Below, piece after piece: positions 36,115-46,012 of a stretch of DNA of 64,000 nt. Each line of letters begins with the position of its first letter. Within the stretch, counting starts at the first letter, position 1. Under the pieces are notes generated by a model, which searched no databases, was not told the origin of the DNA, and saw nothing but the letters and a program-made list of their open reading frames with translations. The position numbers were made by a program, and so were the translations under genes. Source of the DNA: Pseudomonas viridiflava (GTDB taxonomy: Bacteria; Pseudomonadota; Gammaproteobacteria; Pseudomonadales; Pseudomonadaceae); NCBI RefSeq assembly GCF_900589395.1, contig NZ_UUIS01000093.1:62001-126000 (forward strand), written 5' to 3'.

Positions 36115-36142
36115 CCTGGCGGTGAATGCCAAAGCCGGTCAA

Positions 36143-36688
36143 TCAGCAGGGTAGGGTGGGGTGTTGCAGGTACTCGATGACGGCGGCGATGGCGGGCAGT
36201 GGCGGGGCCTGCCTGGTGGCCTCCGTGGCCGGGCACCAGGGGTAGCTCAGCCCTTGCAACCAGTTCATGACAGGCACCAGCTCAGTGGCCGGGATGACCT
36301 GCATGGTTTCGATCTGGATCGTCAGGTGAGCCACATGCCCTGACTGTGGATCAAACTGCCAGCGGTAGTCGCCGCACCCCACGCGCACATCGCCCGTTTG
36401 CTTGTCAGACATGCCCACGAACCATTTGCAGGTATGGGCCGGCACCTGCGTTGCAGGCGGCTCACCGACGCAGAAGGTGTAGATGTTTTCGTACGTTTGG
36501 TTAAAGCGGCGCACCAGTGTCTCAGCAATGGCCGGTCGGCCTTCAAGGTGAGCGGGGAATGAAATGGCGTCCGTACGGACAACCATTTCCACGCAGGCCT
36601 CAGGCGTGAACGCCTGGCGCAAGAGGTCGGGGCGGTTTCCATCCTTGCCCAGAATGTAGTTTTCGATCGCGTGGCGAGGGGTTGGCAT
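36143..36688 (-). CDS. NTF2-like (SnoaL-type) protein
   Basis: 181 residues. The pattern IENYILGKDGNRPDLLRQAF, then FTPEACVEM and later RWQFDPQSGHVAHLTIQIETM, fits the cone-shaped NTF2-like/SnoaL fold. Such proteins are isomerases, hydrolases or ligand binders, and no catalytic set can be assigned here. The ATG at 36688 is preferred; a GTG at 36697 sits too close to the AGGA. It stands just upstream of REPIN D and next to the hydro-lyase gene, 104 bases away on the same strand. Confidence 0.7.
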   Translation of the reverse strand: MPTPRHAIENYILGKDGNRPDLLRQAFTPEACVEMVVRTDAISFPAHLEGRPAIAETLVRRFNQTYENIYTFCVGEPPATQVPAHTCKWFVGMSDKQTGDVRVGCGDYRWQFDPQSGHVAHLTIQIETMQVIPATELVPVMNWLQGLSYPWCPATEATRQAPPLPAIAAVIEYLQHPTLPC

Positions 36689-36792
36689 GCAGTTCACAGT
36701 CCTGTGTGGCCGTTCGATGGTGGGGTACAGCGTTGAGACGCACAGGCGCTTTCAGGCTGAGCGTTAGAAAGCGCATGCAAGGCCTCTAATGC

Positions 36793-37599
36793 CTAGACGT
36801 GATAGGTGCTGTCAGGCACGTCGGTGATGAACATGTAGCCAGGCGCATGGGTGATGGCGAACGGCACTCCGGAGGCGACGACCGCCGCTTGCGGGGTCAC
36901 GCCACAGGCCCAGAACACTGGCACCTCACCGGGCTCGATGCGCACCGCGTCGCCGTAGTCGGGGCGACTCAGGTCCTGGATGCCCAGTAACGCCGGCTCG
37001 CCGATGTGCACGGGCGCACCATGCACCGACGGGTAGCGTCCCGAGATGCCACTGGCCTCGGCCACGCGATGAGCCGGGATCGGTCGCATCGACACCACCA
37101 TTTCGCCTTGCAGGCGACCGGCCGGCCGGCAGGCGCGGCTGGTGCGGTACATCGGCACGTTGCTGCCATCAGCAATATGCCGCACTTCGATGCCGGCTTC
37201 CTGCAGCGCCGTCTCGAAGGTGAAGCTGCAGCCAATCAGGAAAGCCACCATGTCGTCGTGTTCAGCCCAGGCCTGGGTGGCGTCGGTGACTTCCTCTGCC
37301 AGTTTGCCATCGCGCCACACGCGGTACAGCGGAATGTCGGTGCGCAGGTCGGCGCCTTGGGCCAGCACGGTGAACGGGCTGCCGGCATCAGTGACGTCGA
37401 GGATCGGGCAGGCCTTGGGATTGCGCTGGGCGTAAAGCAGAAAATCGTAGGCCCAATCGCGGGGCAGGGCGATCAGGTTGGCCTGGGTCATGCCTGGCGC
37501 GATGCCGGCGGTGGGCATCACCCGGCCGTCGCGGTAGGTGGCGCGCGCACTCTGTGCCGCAGCGATGGCCGCTTCACGGGCGCGTTCGAAAGCATTCAT
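36793..37599 (-). CDS. Putative hydro-lyase (DUF1445 family)
   Basis: 268 residues. The family hallmarks G.APG..QANL.ALP..WA.DFL.Y.QRNP..CP.LDVT and ITHAPGYMFITD are present. Members are named putative hydro-lyases and relate to D-glutamate cyclase; the true substrate here is unknown. GGAG eight bases upstream supports the start. It lies downstream of an NRAMP-type transporter on the same strand, with a GntR regulator divergent from both. This repeats a known association of DUF1445, an NRAMP-like carrier and GntR, suggesting uptake and turnover of a small organic acid or metal chelate. Confidence 0.85.
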   Translation of the reverse strand: MNAFERAREAAIAAAQSARATYRDGRVMPTAGIAPGMTQANLIALPRDWAYDFLLYAQRNPKACPILDVTDAGSPFTVLAQGADLRTDIPLYRVWRDGKLAEEVTDATQAWAEHDDMVAFLIGCSFTFETALQEAGIEVRHIADGSNVPMYRTSRACRPAGRLQGEMVVSMRPIPAHRVAEASGISGRYPSVHGAPVHIGEPALLGIQDLSRPDYGDAVRIEPGEVPVFWACGVTPQAAVVASGVPFAITHAPGYMFITDVPDSTYHV

Positions 37600-37722
37600 G
37601 AGGGATCTCCGTTAACGATTGCAGGGGCATGGCGCCTGGCGTGCCAGGCGCGGTTTACAGGCCATCTCGAACACGGCAGGGTTGGAGCCGTGAGCGTCGC
37701 TTGAGACAGCCAGGATTGGCGG

Positions 37723-38958
37723 TCAGACCACGTTGAGAAAGGCGAAGATCGGACCGACCGATTTGGCCGCCATGTACCAGGTCAGGGCACAGGTAATGAC
37801 GCCCAGCACCAGCAGCCAGCGTGGGTAGTGGTAGTTGTTCATGAGGTCGGCCCGGCGCCAGCCCACATAGACAAAGATGCTCAGGCCGAGCGGCAGGATC
37901 AGGCCATTGAAGCCGCCGGCAAACACCAGCAGCGCCGCCGGGGCGGTGCCGAGCGAGAGGTAGATCAGCAGCGACAGGGTGATGAACACCACGGTAGCCC
38001 GGTTGCGACTGCGCTCGTCCAGGGACGGGCGGAACACGGTGATGAACGACATCGAGGTGTACGCCGCGCCGATCACGCTGGTGATGGCCGCCGCCCACAG
38101 GATCAGGCCGAAAGCGCGCAAGCCGAATTGCCCTGCCGCCGCCTGGAACGCCTGGGCGGCCGGGTTGGCGCCCTTGCCCGAAAGGTCGATGACCACGCCG
38201 CTGGCCACCACACCCAGAATTGCCAGGAACAAGACGTAGCGCATGATGCCGGTGACCAGAATGCCGCTCAGGGCCGCACGCGTGACCTCTTTCACATGCT
38301 CTTCGCCAACCAGGCCGCGATCCAGCAGGCGGTGGGCGCCGGCATAGGTGATGTAGCCGCCGACCGTGCCGCCGACGATGGTGGTGATGGTGGCGAAGTT
38401 GATCTGGTCAGGCCATACCGTTTGGCGCAACGCCTCGCCGAGCGGCGGATTGGAAGCGTAGGCGACGAACACGGTAAGCCCGATCATCAGCAGGCCCAGC
38501 ACCACGATCATGCGATCGACGGCCAGTCCGGCGCGGTGCGAAAGGAAGATGCCGATGCCGGCCAGGGCGCTCAAGGCCCCGCCCCATTTCGGATCAAGCC
38601 CCAGCAAGGCGTTGAGCCCCATGCCGGCCCCGGCGATGTTGCCGACGTTGAAGACCAGGCCACCGAAGATCACCAGCACCGCCAGCAGGTAGCCGCTGCC
38701 GGGAATGGCCGCGTTGGCAAGGTCGGAGGCACGCATGCGGGTCAGGCTGACGATGCGCCAGACATTCAGTTGCACCACGAAGTCGATCAGGATCGATGCC
38801 AGGATGCCGAATGCGAACGCGGCGCCCATGGTCGTGGTAAAGGTGGCTGTCTGGGTGATGAAGCCCGGGCCGATGGCCGACGTGGCCATCAGAAAGATGG
38901 CCCCGATTAAGGAGGAGCGGCGTGACTGGACGAACTCACTGGTGGTCTGGGCTTGCAT
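37723..38958 (-). CDS. NRAMP-family transporter
   Basis: 411 residues with about eleven hydrophobic segments. The first helix region AIGPGFITQTATFTTTMGAA occupies the place of the metal-binding DPGN motif of classical NRAMP metal carriers, which is not present. The later MPH motif is also not evident. That suggests an NRAMP-related carrier whose substrate may not be Mn2+. GAGGAG seven bases before the ATG at 38958 fixes the start. Next to the DUF1445 hydro-lyase; the divergent GntR gene likely controls it through the palindromes at 39057. Confidence 0.83.
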   Translation of the reverse strand: MQAQTTSEFVQSRRSSLIGAIFLMATSAIGPGFITQTATFTTTMGAAFAFGILASILIDFVVQLNVWRIVSLTRMRASDLANAAIPGSGYLLAVLVIFGGLVFNVGNIAGAGMGLNALLGLDPKWGGALSALAGIGIFLSHRAGLAVDRMIVVLGLLMIGLTVFVAYASNPPLGEALRQTVWPDQINFATITTIVGGTVGGYITYAGAHRLLDRGLVGEEHVKEVTRAALSGILVTGIMRYVLFLAILGVVASGVVIDLSGKGANPAAQAFQAAAGQFGLRAFGLILWAAAITSVIGAAYTSMSFITVFRPSLDERSRNRATVVFITLSLLIYLSLGTAPAALLVFAGGFNGLILPLGLSIFVYVGWRRADLMNNYHYPRWLLVLGVITCALTWYMAAKSVGPIFAFLNVV

Positions 38959-39056
38959 GGAACACTCCTCGCGTCTGGGTAGGGTCTGCAGGGTGTAACG
39001 CAATCACTGTGCCATACAGGGCTAAAAGCGTTCAGTTGTTGATTCCAGATGGTTTT

Positions 39057-39078
39057 ATTGTTCAACAATGATTGTTGA
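39057..39078. promoter_or_regulatory. Overlapping palindromes between NRAMP and GntR genes
   Basis: Two perfect palindromes share bases: ATTGTTCAACAAT (39057-39069) and TCAACAATGATTGTTGA (39062-39078). They lie about 100 bases before the NRAMP start and 135 before the GntR start. TTGT..ACAA symmetry is what FadR/FCD-type GntR dimers usually bind, so this is the likely autoregulatory operator. Confidence 0.6.
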
Positions 39079-39214
39079 TGTATGGGTTCATGTGCACCAG
39101 ATTGTTACTCAGCTACCCTGTGATGCTACTTATTGAAGCACCACGCGCTTCTTTCTTGTCCCCCAGACCAGGCTCTGGTGGAATATCGCCGCCTCTTCGC
39201 CCTCGGGATCATTC

Positions 39215-39886
39215 ATGAACGACCACGCGCCGACCCCTCCACGCACCCTGGGCGAGTCCATCACCCAGGAAATACGCCGAATGCTGGTCGAGGGTGAACT
39301 CGCGCCTGGCCAGCGCTTGTCAGAAGCCGCGCTGGCTGAAAGCCTGGACATCTCGCGCAATACCTTGCGCGAGGCCTTCCGGGTGCTGACCCGCGAGGGC
39401 CTGCTCAAGCATGAGCCCAACCGTGGCGTCACCGTCATCGAGCCTGACATGGCGTCGATCATCGACATCTACAGGGTCCGCCGTTTCATCGAATGCAAGG
39501 CGATAGGCCAGGGGTATCCCCAGCACCCGGGCGCGCTGCACATGCGCCAAGCCGTCGAGCTGGGCCAGCGTGCGCGTGAAGCCAAGGACTGGGTCGCGGT
39601 CGGCACGGCCAACATGATTTTCCACAAGTCCATTGTCGAACTCGCCGACAGCTCGCGGCTGGTCATGTTCTACCAGCAGATCTCGGCCGAGCTGCGTCTT
39701 GCCTTCGGCCTGCTCGAAGACCCGCAATTCATCCACCTGCCGTTTCTCGACATGAACGCTGCGATTCTCACGTGCGTCGAAGAGGGCCGGGCCGATGATG
39801 CGAAAGCCATGCTCGACGCGTACCTGGTGCACTCGGAGCGTACCGTGCTGGCGGCCTACGCACGGAGTATGAACCGCCAGGCGTAA
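39215..39886 (+). CDS. GntR family regulator (FCD domain)
   Basis: 223 residues. The N-terminal winged helix (ITQEIRRMLVEGELAPGQRL, SEAALAESLDISRNTLREAF) precedes a helical FCD ligand domain (YRVRRFIECKAI and FLDMNAAI) that typically binds small carboxylates through a metal site. It diverges from the NRAMP/hydro-lyase unit and is probably its local repressor. The start at 39215 fits the family, although only a weak GGGA site precedes it. Confidence 0.88.
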   Translation: MNDHAPTPPRTLGESITQEIRRMLVEGELAPGQRLSEAALAESLDISRNTLREAFRVLTREGLLKHEPNRGVTVIEPDMASIIDIYRVRRFIECKAIGQGYPQHPGALHMRQAVELGQRAREAKDWVAVGTANMIFHKSIVELADSSRLVMFYQQISAELRLAFGLLEDPQFIHLPFLDMNAAILTCVEEGRADDAKAMLDAYLVHSERTVLAAYARSMNRQA

Positions 39887-39898
39887 GGTGGGCAGGCG

Positions 39899-41281
39899 TC
39901 AGGCTTTCTTCAGTGCGCCAAGCAGCAGGGCCAGCACCGCCAGGCTCGCTGCGGCCAGGAAGGTCACATGGAACGCGTGACCGATGACCGGTGCCGTACT
40001 GTCGGCCAGCGCGTGCTGGCCCAACAACGAGGTAAACAGCAGGGGCGGCAGCGAGGCCCCGGCAATCAATCCCAGGTTGCGCGACAACCCGAGCAACCCG
40101 GCCAGCAGGCCCTGGTGCTCAGGGTCGGCCTGGACCATCACCAGGGTGTTGTTGGCAGCCAGGAACAGTTGAAAGCCCGGAGTCATCAACAGCAAGGCCA
40201 GCACGTAGCCGCGGACACCGACCAAGGGCGCCAGCGTCGCAAAGGCGACCAGGCCCACGAAGGTGAGCAGCAGGCCGGCCATCAGCGTTCGGTCTGCGCC
40301 AAAGCGATCCACGGCCCGCCCCGCCGGTACGCCTGACAGCGCCGCAGCGATCGGCCCTGCGGCCATCACCAGACCGGTTTCGGCGTCGCTCAGGCCAAGC
40401 CCGAACGACAGGAAAAACGGGCCTACCACCAGCGTGGCCATCATCAGCATCCCCACCAGCAGGTTCATCGACAGTGAAAGGGCGATCACGCGGCCACGCA
40501 CCAGGGCCACGGGAACAAGCGGGTTGGCGACGGTCAGCTCGGTGCGGATGAACATCAGCAGCGCTACGGCGGCCAGTGTCATCAGCATCCAGGGCTGGAC
40601 CCTCACACCCAGCCGCCCACCGGCCGCAGACAGCCCCAGGCCGGCCAGCGCCGTCGACAGCCAGACGCTGCCCGCCCAATCGATACGGCAGGCAGAAGGG
40701 CCGGTGCTTTCGGCCTTGAACAGGCCGCTCAGGAGCAATGCCAGCAGGCCAACGCCACACAGGGTCAACAACGCGAACACAGAACGCCAGCCATACACAC
40801 CGACCAGTGCGCCGCCTAGCGCCGGCCCCAATGCCGTTCCTACGGCGGACAGGGTGCCAAACAACCCCATCGCCGCACCCAACCGCTCTTTGGCCACCAA
40901 CGCCTTGGCCATGGACAGCGGCAACGACATCAGAATCGCCGCCCCCAGGCCTTGCACCACACGGCCCGTGATCAGCCAGCCCAGGCCGGGGGCCAATGCG
41001 CAACCGGCAGAGGCCAGGGTAAACAGCGCAACGCCCACGACGAGCACACGCCGGTTGCCATGGATATCACCCAGGCGGGCGACTACCACGATGGCCGCCG
41101 TGACCGTCAGCAGGTAGGACAACACTACCCACTGCACCGCCTGCACGTCTGTCGAAAAGGCCCTGGCCAGACTGGGCAGCGCCACCGTGGCGATACTGAT
41201 GCCCAGCGCCGCCAGCATGATCGAGCCGGCCAGTGCGGCGATCAGCAGGGTGTTTTGCACGCGAGTTAAGGGGGGTTGCAT
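39899..41281 (-). CDS. MFS drug-type exporter (DHA2, 14 helices)
   Basis: 460 residues with about fourteen hydrophobic segments. Motif A-like RLGDIHGNRRVLVVG follows helix 2, and motif C-like ALGPALGGALVGVYGWRSVF marks antiporters of the DHA2 group. Such proteins export drugs, dyes or metabolites using the proton gradient. AGGAG lies six bases before the ATG. It is convergent with the GntR gene (12 bases apart) and has no adjacent regulator or membrane-fusion partner. Substrate unknown. Confidence 0.86.
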   Translation of the reverse strand: MQPPLTRVQNTLLIAALAGSIMLAALGISIATVALPSLARAFSTDVQAVQWVVLSYLLTVTAAIVVVARLGDIHGNRRVLVVGVALFTLASAGCALAPGLGWLITGRVVQGLGAAILMSLPLSMAKALVAKERLGAAMGLFGTLSAVGTALGPALGGALVGVYGWRSVFALLTLCGVGLLALLLSGLFKAESTGPSACRIDWAGSVWLSTALAGLGLSAAGGRLGVRVQPWMLMTLAAVALLMFIRTELTVANPLVPVALVRGRVIALSLSMNLLVGMLMMATLVVGPFFLSFGLGLSDAETGLVMAAGPIAAALSGVPAGRAVDRFGADRTLMAGLLLTFVGLVAFATLAPLVGVRGYVLALLLMTPGFQLFLAANNTLVMVQADPEHQGLLAGLLGLSRNLGLIAGASLPPLLFTSLLGQHALADSTAPVIGHAFHVTFLAAASLAVLALLLGALKKA

Positions 41282-41413
41282 GGGCGACTCCTGGCCGTTT
41301 CAAAGGGCGATGAGTCACTGTGCGGGTTCAAGTGGACTTGAGGTCAAGCCGCAGATAATCACGGCCTTGACACCGCCCCAAGGCGGTACGCTGTCGCGTA
41401 GCAAAAAAGGATC

Positions 41414-41537
41414 GAAGGAGCGCGCTGGCCGGAATGCGGGACCATCGCGACCGAGTGCGTAGTGCTCGCAAGATCTGCGAAACGTCATACATTTACGACT
41501 GCTGGCGCAGCCGGTCGCCGGCAGAGCGGGCTCCTAC
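41414..41537. repeat. REPIN-like element, copy E (short)
   Basis: 124 bases with only one internal module (GAAACGTCATACATTTACGA) and degraded ends (GAAGGAGCGCGC / GAGCGGGCTCCTAC). It contains the CCGGAATGCGGGACCATCGC insertion also seen in copy A. It looks like an older or contracted copy. Confidence 0.75.
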
Positions 41538-41567
41538 GAGATCTGTGCACGTATTTGCGTCGCCGCC

Positions 41568-41770
41568 ATCGCCGGCAAGCCGCCTCCCACATGGATCGAG
41601 TATTCAGGGGCATAGGCAGCGTTCGCAGTGGAGGCAGGTCGTTCAGATGAAATTTACCTGTTTCTGATTGGCGCTGAACCTGTGGGAGGGGGCTCTGCCC
41701 GCGACAGCGTCAGTGAATCCAGCCCATCTGCTGCGTTTGCACCTCGGCAGTCGCGGGCAGTGAAGCGCGC
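41568..41770. repeat. Additional REP palindromes near the fic remnant
   Basis: A reversed REP ends in GCCGCCTCCCAC at 41590, and a second begins GTGGGAGGGGGCTCTGCCCG at 41682 with an inverted TCGCGGGCA arm near 41748. Their GTGG head and sequence differ from the six REPIN copies, so they belong to a second REP class. The second one joins directly onto the truncated fic sequence. Confidence 0.6.
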
Positions 41771-41847
41771 ACCGAGCCGAACTGTTCAGCTTGCCAGGTG
41801 AAGTGCGGCCATTCGGGGTTTTGCCAGATCCAATAAGGGGAACTCAT
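41710..41847 (-). pseudogene. Truncated 5' remnant of a Fic (DUF4172) gene
   Basis: The 45-codon ORF begins MSSPYWIWQNPEWPHFTWQA, which closely resembles the N-terminal DUF4172 segment of Fic-domain proteins (WIWQ.P.WPHF.W). After about 28 residues homology stops and the frame runs into REP sequence, ending at 41710. The catalytic HPFxxGNGR domain is absent, so no AMP-transferase activity is possible. The upstream palindrome at 41863 is retained. Sequence recognition is by eye but the match is distinctive. Confidence 0.72.
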
Positions 41848-41862
41848 TACGCTTGCTCAGGT

Positions 41863-41893
41863 GTGAGCCGATTAGCCAGTCTATTCGGCTCAC
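41863..41893. promoter_or_regulatory. Palindrome upstream of the fic remnant
   Basis: GTGAGCCGA (41863-41871) and TCGGCTCAC (41885-41893) pair perfectly, with TAG/CTA continuing inside around CCAGT. It lies 16 bases before the remnant's ATG, where a self-regulated fic operator would be expected. Confidence 0.5.
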
Positions 41894-41972
41894 GGCCTAA
41901 TGAGAGCCGCCTCCCACATTGGGTTTTGTGACGCGGGGATGGGCAGGCTGTTTTACCGAATTTTGCGCAAGA

Positions 41973-42000
41973 AAAAGGCCAGCTCGAAGGCTGGCCTTTT
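41973..42000 (-). terminator. Intrinsic terminator after the tRNA gene
   Basis: AAAAGGCCAGC and GCTGGCCTTTT flank a short loop (41973-42000). On the minus strand a T-run follows, nine bases past the CCA end of the tRNA. Confidence 0.85.
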
Positions 42001-42008
42001 CTCTGATC

Positions 42009-42085
42009 TGGTGGGCCCACACGGACTCGAACCGTGGACCAAAGGATTATGAGTCCTCTGCTCTAACCAACTGAGCTATAGGCCC
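42009..42085 (-). tRNA. tRNA with CAU anticodon, probably tRNA-Ile2 (lysidine type)
   Basis: 77 bases with an encoded CCA. A full cloverleaf is readable: acceptor GGGCCTA/TGGGCCC, D-arm GCTCAGTTGGTTAGAGC, anticodon loop CTCATAA, T-loop GTTCGAGTC. A CAU anticodon could be Met. However, the C4-G69 and C5-G68 acceptor pairs and the CTTTGGTC variable region resemble the minor isoleucine tRNA whose C34 becomes lysidine (TilS substrate). It lies near rpoD as in other pseudomonads. Confidence 0.9.
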
Positions 42086-42101
42086 TTTTGCAGGTCGCGG
42101 A

Positions 42102-43895
42102 TTATAACGGGGGTTGCCCGGCTGTGCTATCTGAAAAATCCGAAAGGCGTGTACGAAGGTACTTTTCCTCAAATTCCTTTGCCGGCAGCGCCGGGCTGAG
42201 CAGGTGGCCTTGCAGGTGCTGGCAGCCGGCGGCCTGCAGCCAGTGTTGCTGTTCCAGGGTTTCGACGCCTTTGGCCACCACGGTCAGTTGCAGGCTGCGG
42301 CCCAGGGCGATAATGGCGTGGACGATGGCGGTTTCGTGTGCCGCGTCGGGCAGGCCGCGGGTGAAGGCGCGGTCGATCTTCAGGGCGTGCAGCGGCAGGC
42401 GCTTGAGGTAGCCCAACGAGGAATAGCCGGTGCCGAAGCTGTCGATGGCCAGTTGGATACCCAGTTGCCTGAGCGCGTTGAGCACGTTCAGGGTGTGCTC
42501 GGTCTGGCCCATGATGCAGTGTTCGGTGATTTCCAGTTGCAGGCTGCCCGGTGTCAGTTGGTAATCGGCCAGCCGTTGCTGCACGCGGTCGAGCCATTGT
42601 GGCTGGCGCAGCTGGGCGCCGGTAACGTTGATCGACAGCGGCCCGAAGGCCGGGGCGTGCCGGCGCCATTGCTGCAACTGGCGGCAGGCGTTTTCCAGTG
42701 CCCAGTCACCGATGGCCAGCAGGCTGCCGCTTTCTTCGGCCAAGGTGATGAAGTGTTCGGGCGGGACTTCGCCGAGGCGGGGGTGGTGCCAGCGCAGCAG
42801 GGCTTCGGCGCCGACCAGATGTTGCTCCGGCAGGCTGAACACAGGCTGGTAATGCAGGCTGAGCTGCTTGCGCTCCAAGGCCTGGCGTAGCTCGCGCTCC
42901 AGTGTCAGGCGCTCGCCCAGCCGGGTGCCAAGGTCACAGGTGTAGGCTTCGATACGGTTGCGGCCCTTGGCCTTGGAGCGATACATGGCGGCGTCGGCGT
43001 GCTTGATCAGCGTGGCAGCGTCCAGGCCGTCGTCGGGGAACAGGCAGCTGCCGATGCTGGTGTGCACGATCAACCGGTGTTCGCCGGCCTGCAGTGGCGT
43101 GTTGAAGCTGCCCAGCAGTTTGCGCGCGATGCTGTGGGCATCGCTGGGGTGCGCAAGGCCCGGCAAAAGAATGACGAACTCGTCACCGCCCAGACGTGCC
43201 ACGGTGTCGATGTCGCGCAGGTGGTCCTTGAGCCGCTGGGCGATGGCCTTGAGCAGCAGGTCGCCGGTGGCGTGGCCGAGGCTGTCATTGATGTGTTTGA
43301 AACGGTCGAGGTCCAGAAACAGTACGGCGCCCAGGCTGCCGGTTTCCTGGCTGTGCTGCAGGGCCTTGCGCAGGCGTGTTTCGAACAGCAGGCGGTTGGG
43401 CAGGCCGGTCAGCGGGTCGTGGTGGGCCTGGTGGTCCAGGCGGGCGTGGGCGTGCTTGAGGCTGGAAATATCGGCCAACAGGGCCACGAAGTGCGAGCAC
43501 TTGCCGTGGTTGTCGCGCACGGCGCTGACGGTCAGCCAGCAGGGCCAGAGCTCGCCGTTCTTGCGCCGGTTGCAGACCTCGCCCTGCCAGTGGCCTTCAG
43601 CGTTGAGGCGGTGCCAGAGCGCGGCGTAGAAGGCGCTGTCGTGCTGGCCGGAGGCGAGCAGGCGCGGGGTCTTGCCGAGCGCGTCCTGTTCGCTGTAGCC
43701 GGTGATGTGGCTGAAGGCATGGTTGATGACATGGATGCGTTGCCGGGCGTCGGTGATCATCATGCCGGTATGGGTATGTTCGATGGCCAGGCTGGCCCAG
43801 TGGCGCTTGTGCGCGCTGGCGTGGTGGTCGATGAGGTCGGGCATTAATCCATGCATGGGGTTCACTTTCATGTTGGCGCGGGCTGATGGAGGCAT
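42102..43895 (-). CDS. PAS-GGDEF-EAL protein with degenerate EAL site
   Basis: 597 residues. A PAS domain (ASLAIEHTHTGMMITDARQR) is followed by an intact GGDEF (236-240). An RxxD inhibitory site (RDID) sits exactly five residues before GGDEF, so diguanylate cyclase activity with feedback is expected. The EAL domain keeps EALLRW, but the paired aspartates read IDSFGTG (second Asp replaced by S486) and AEGVET reads AKGVET (Glu replaced by K542). Both positions bind metal or support catalysis in active phosphodiesterases, so EAL is probably dead or only a c-di-GMP binder. No predicted membrane segment. The start is uncertain because no clear ribosome site precedes any nearby ATG. Confidence 0.88.
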   Translation of the reverse strand: MPPSARANMKVNPMHGLMPDLIDHHASAHKRHWASLAIEHTHTGMMITDARQRIHVINHAFSHITGYSEQDALGKTPRLLASGQHDSAFYAALWHRLNAEGHWQGEVCNRRKNGELWPCWLTVSAVRDNHGKCSHFVALLADISSLKHAHARLDHQAHHDPLTGLPNRLLFETRLRKALQHSQETGSLGAVLFLDLDRFKHINDSLGHATGDLLLKAIAQRLKDHLRDIDTVARLGGDEFVILLPGLAHPSDAHSIARKLLGSFNTPLQAGEHRLIVHTSIGSCLFPDDGLDAATLIKHADAAMYRSKAKGRNRIEAYTCDLGTRLGERLTLERELRQALERKQLSLHYQPVFSLPEQHLVGAEALLRWHHPRLGEVPPEHFITLAEESGSLLAIGDWALENACRQLQQWRRHAPAFGPLSINVTGAQLRQPQWLDRVQQRLADYQLTPGSLQLEITEHCIMGQTEHTLNVLNALRQLGIQLAIDSFGTGYSSLGYLKRLPLHALKIDRAFTRGLPDAAHETAIVHAIIALGRSLQLTVVAKGVETLEQQHWLQAAGCQHLQGHLLSPALPAKEFEEKYLRTRLSDFSDSTAGQPPL

Positions 43896-44060
43896 CAGAG
43901 GGCCGGCTACAACAGGAAACCGGAGCGAGGCGGGCGATTTTTTTTACACCCGTTGCGTACACAGTTGTAGGTCAGATTTGGCGAGCGTGCAGGCTAAATG
44001 ACGGCTGGAAGGTGCGGGGCAGGGCGTGCGGGCTGAAAAGTGCCAGGGCCTGAAACGCAA

Positions 44061-44082
44061 AACCCCCGGCAGGCCGGGGGTT
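44061..44082 (-). terminator. Intrinsic terminator of rpoD
   Basis: AACCCCCGGC and GCCGGGGGTT form a perfect 10-base stem with a 2-base AG loop, just after the rpoD stop. Confidence 0.85.
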
Positions 44083-44100
44083 GTGTTCAAGCGCTGAAGC

Positions 44101-45945
<1,845 letters not shown>

Positions 45946-46012
45946 AACACCCTATCCACTGAAGGTCTTGGCGGGCAAAAAACAAGCCGAGGATTATACC
46001 CGAGCTAGGACC

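Noticed and set aside
42009..42085. Possible attachment site of an integrative element at the tRNA
   Set aside because: No integrase gene and no direct repeat of the tRNA 3' end found in the window.
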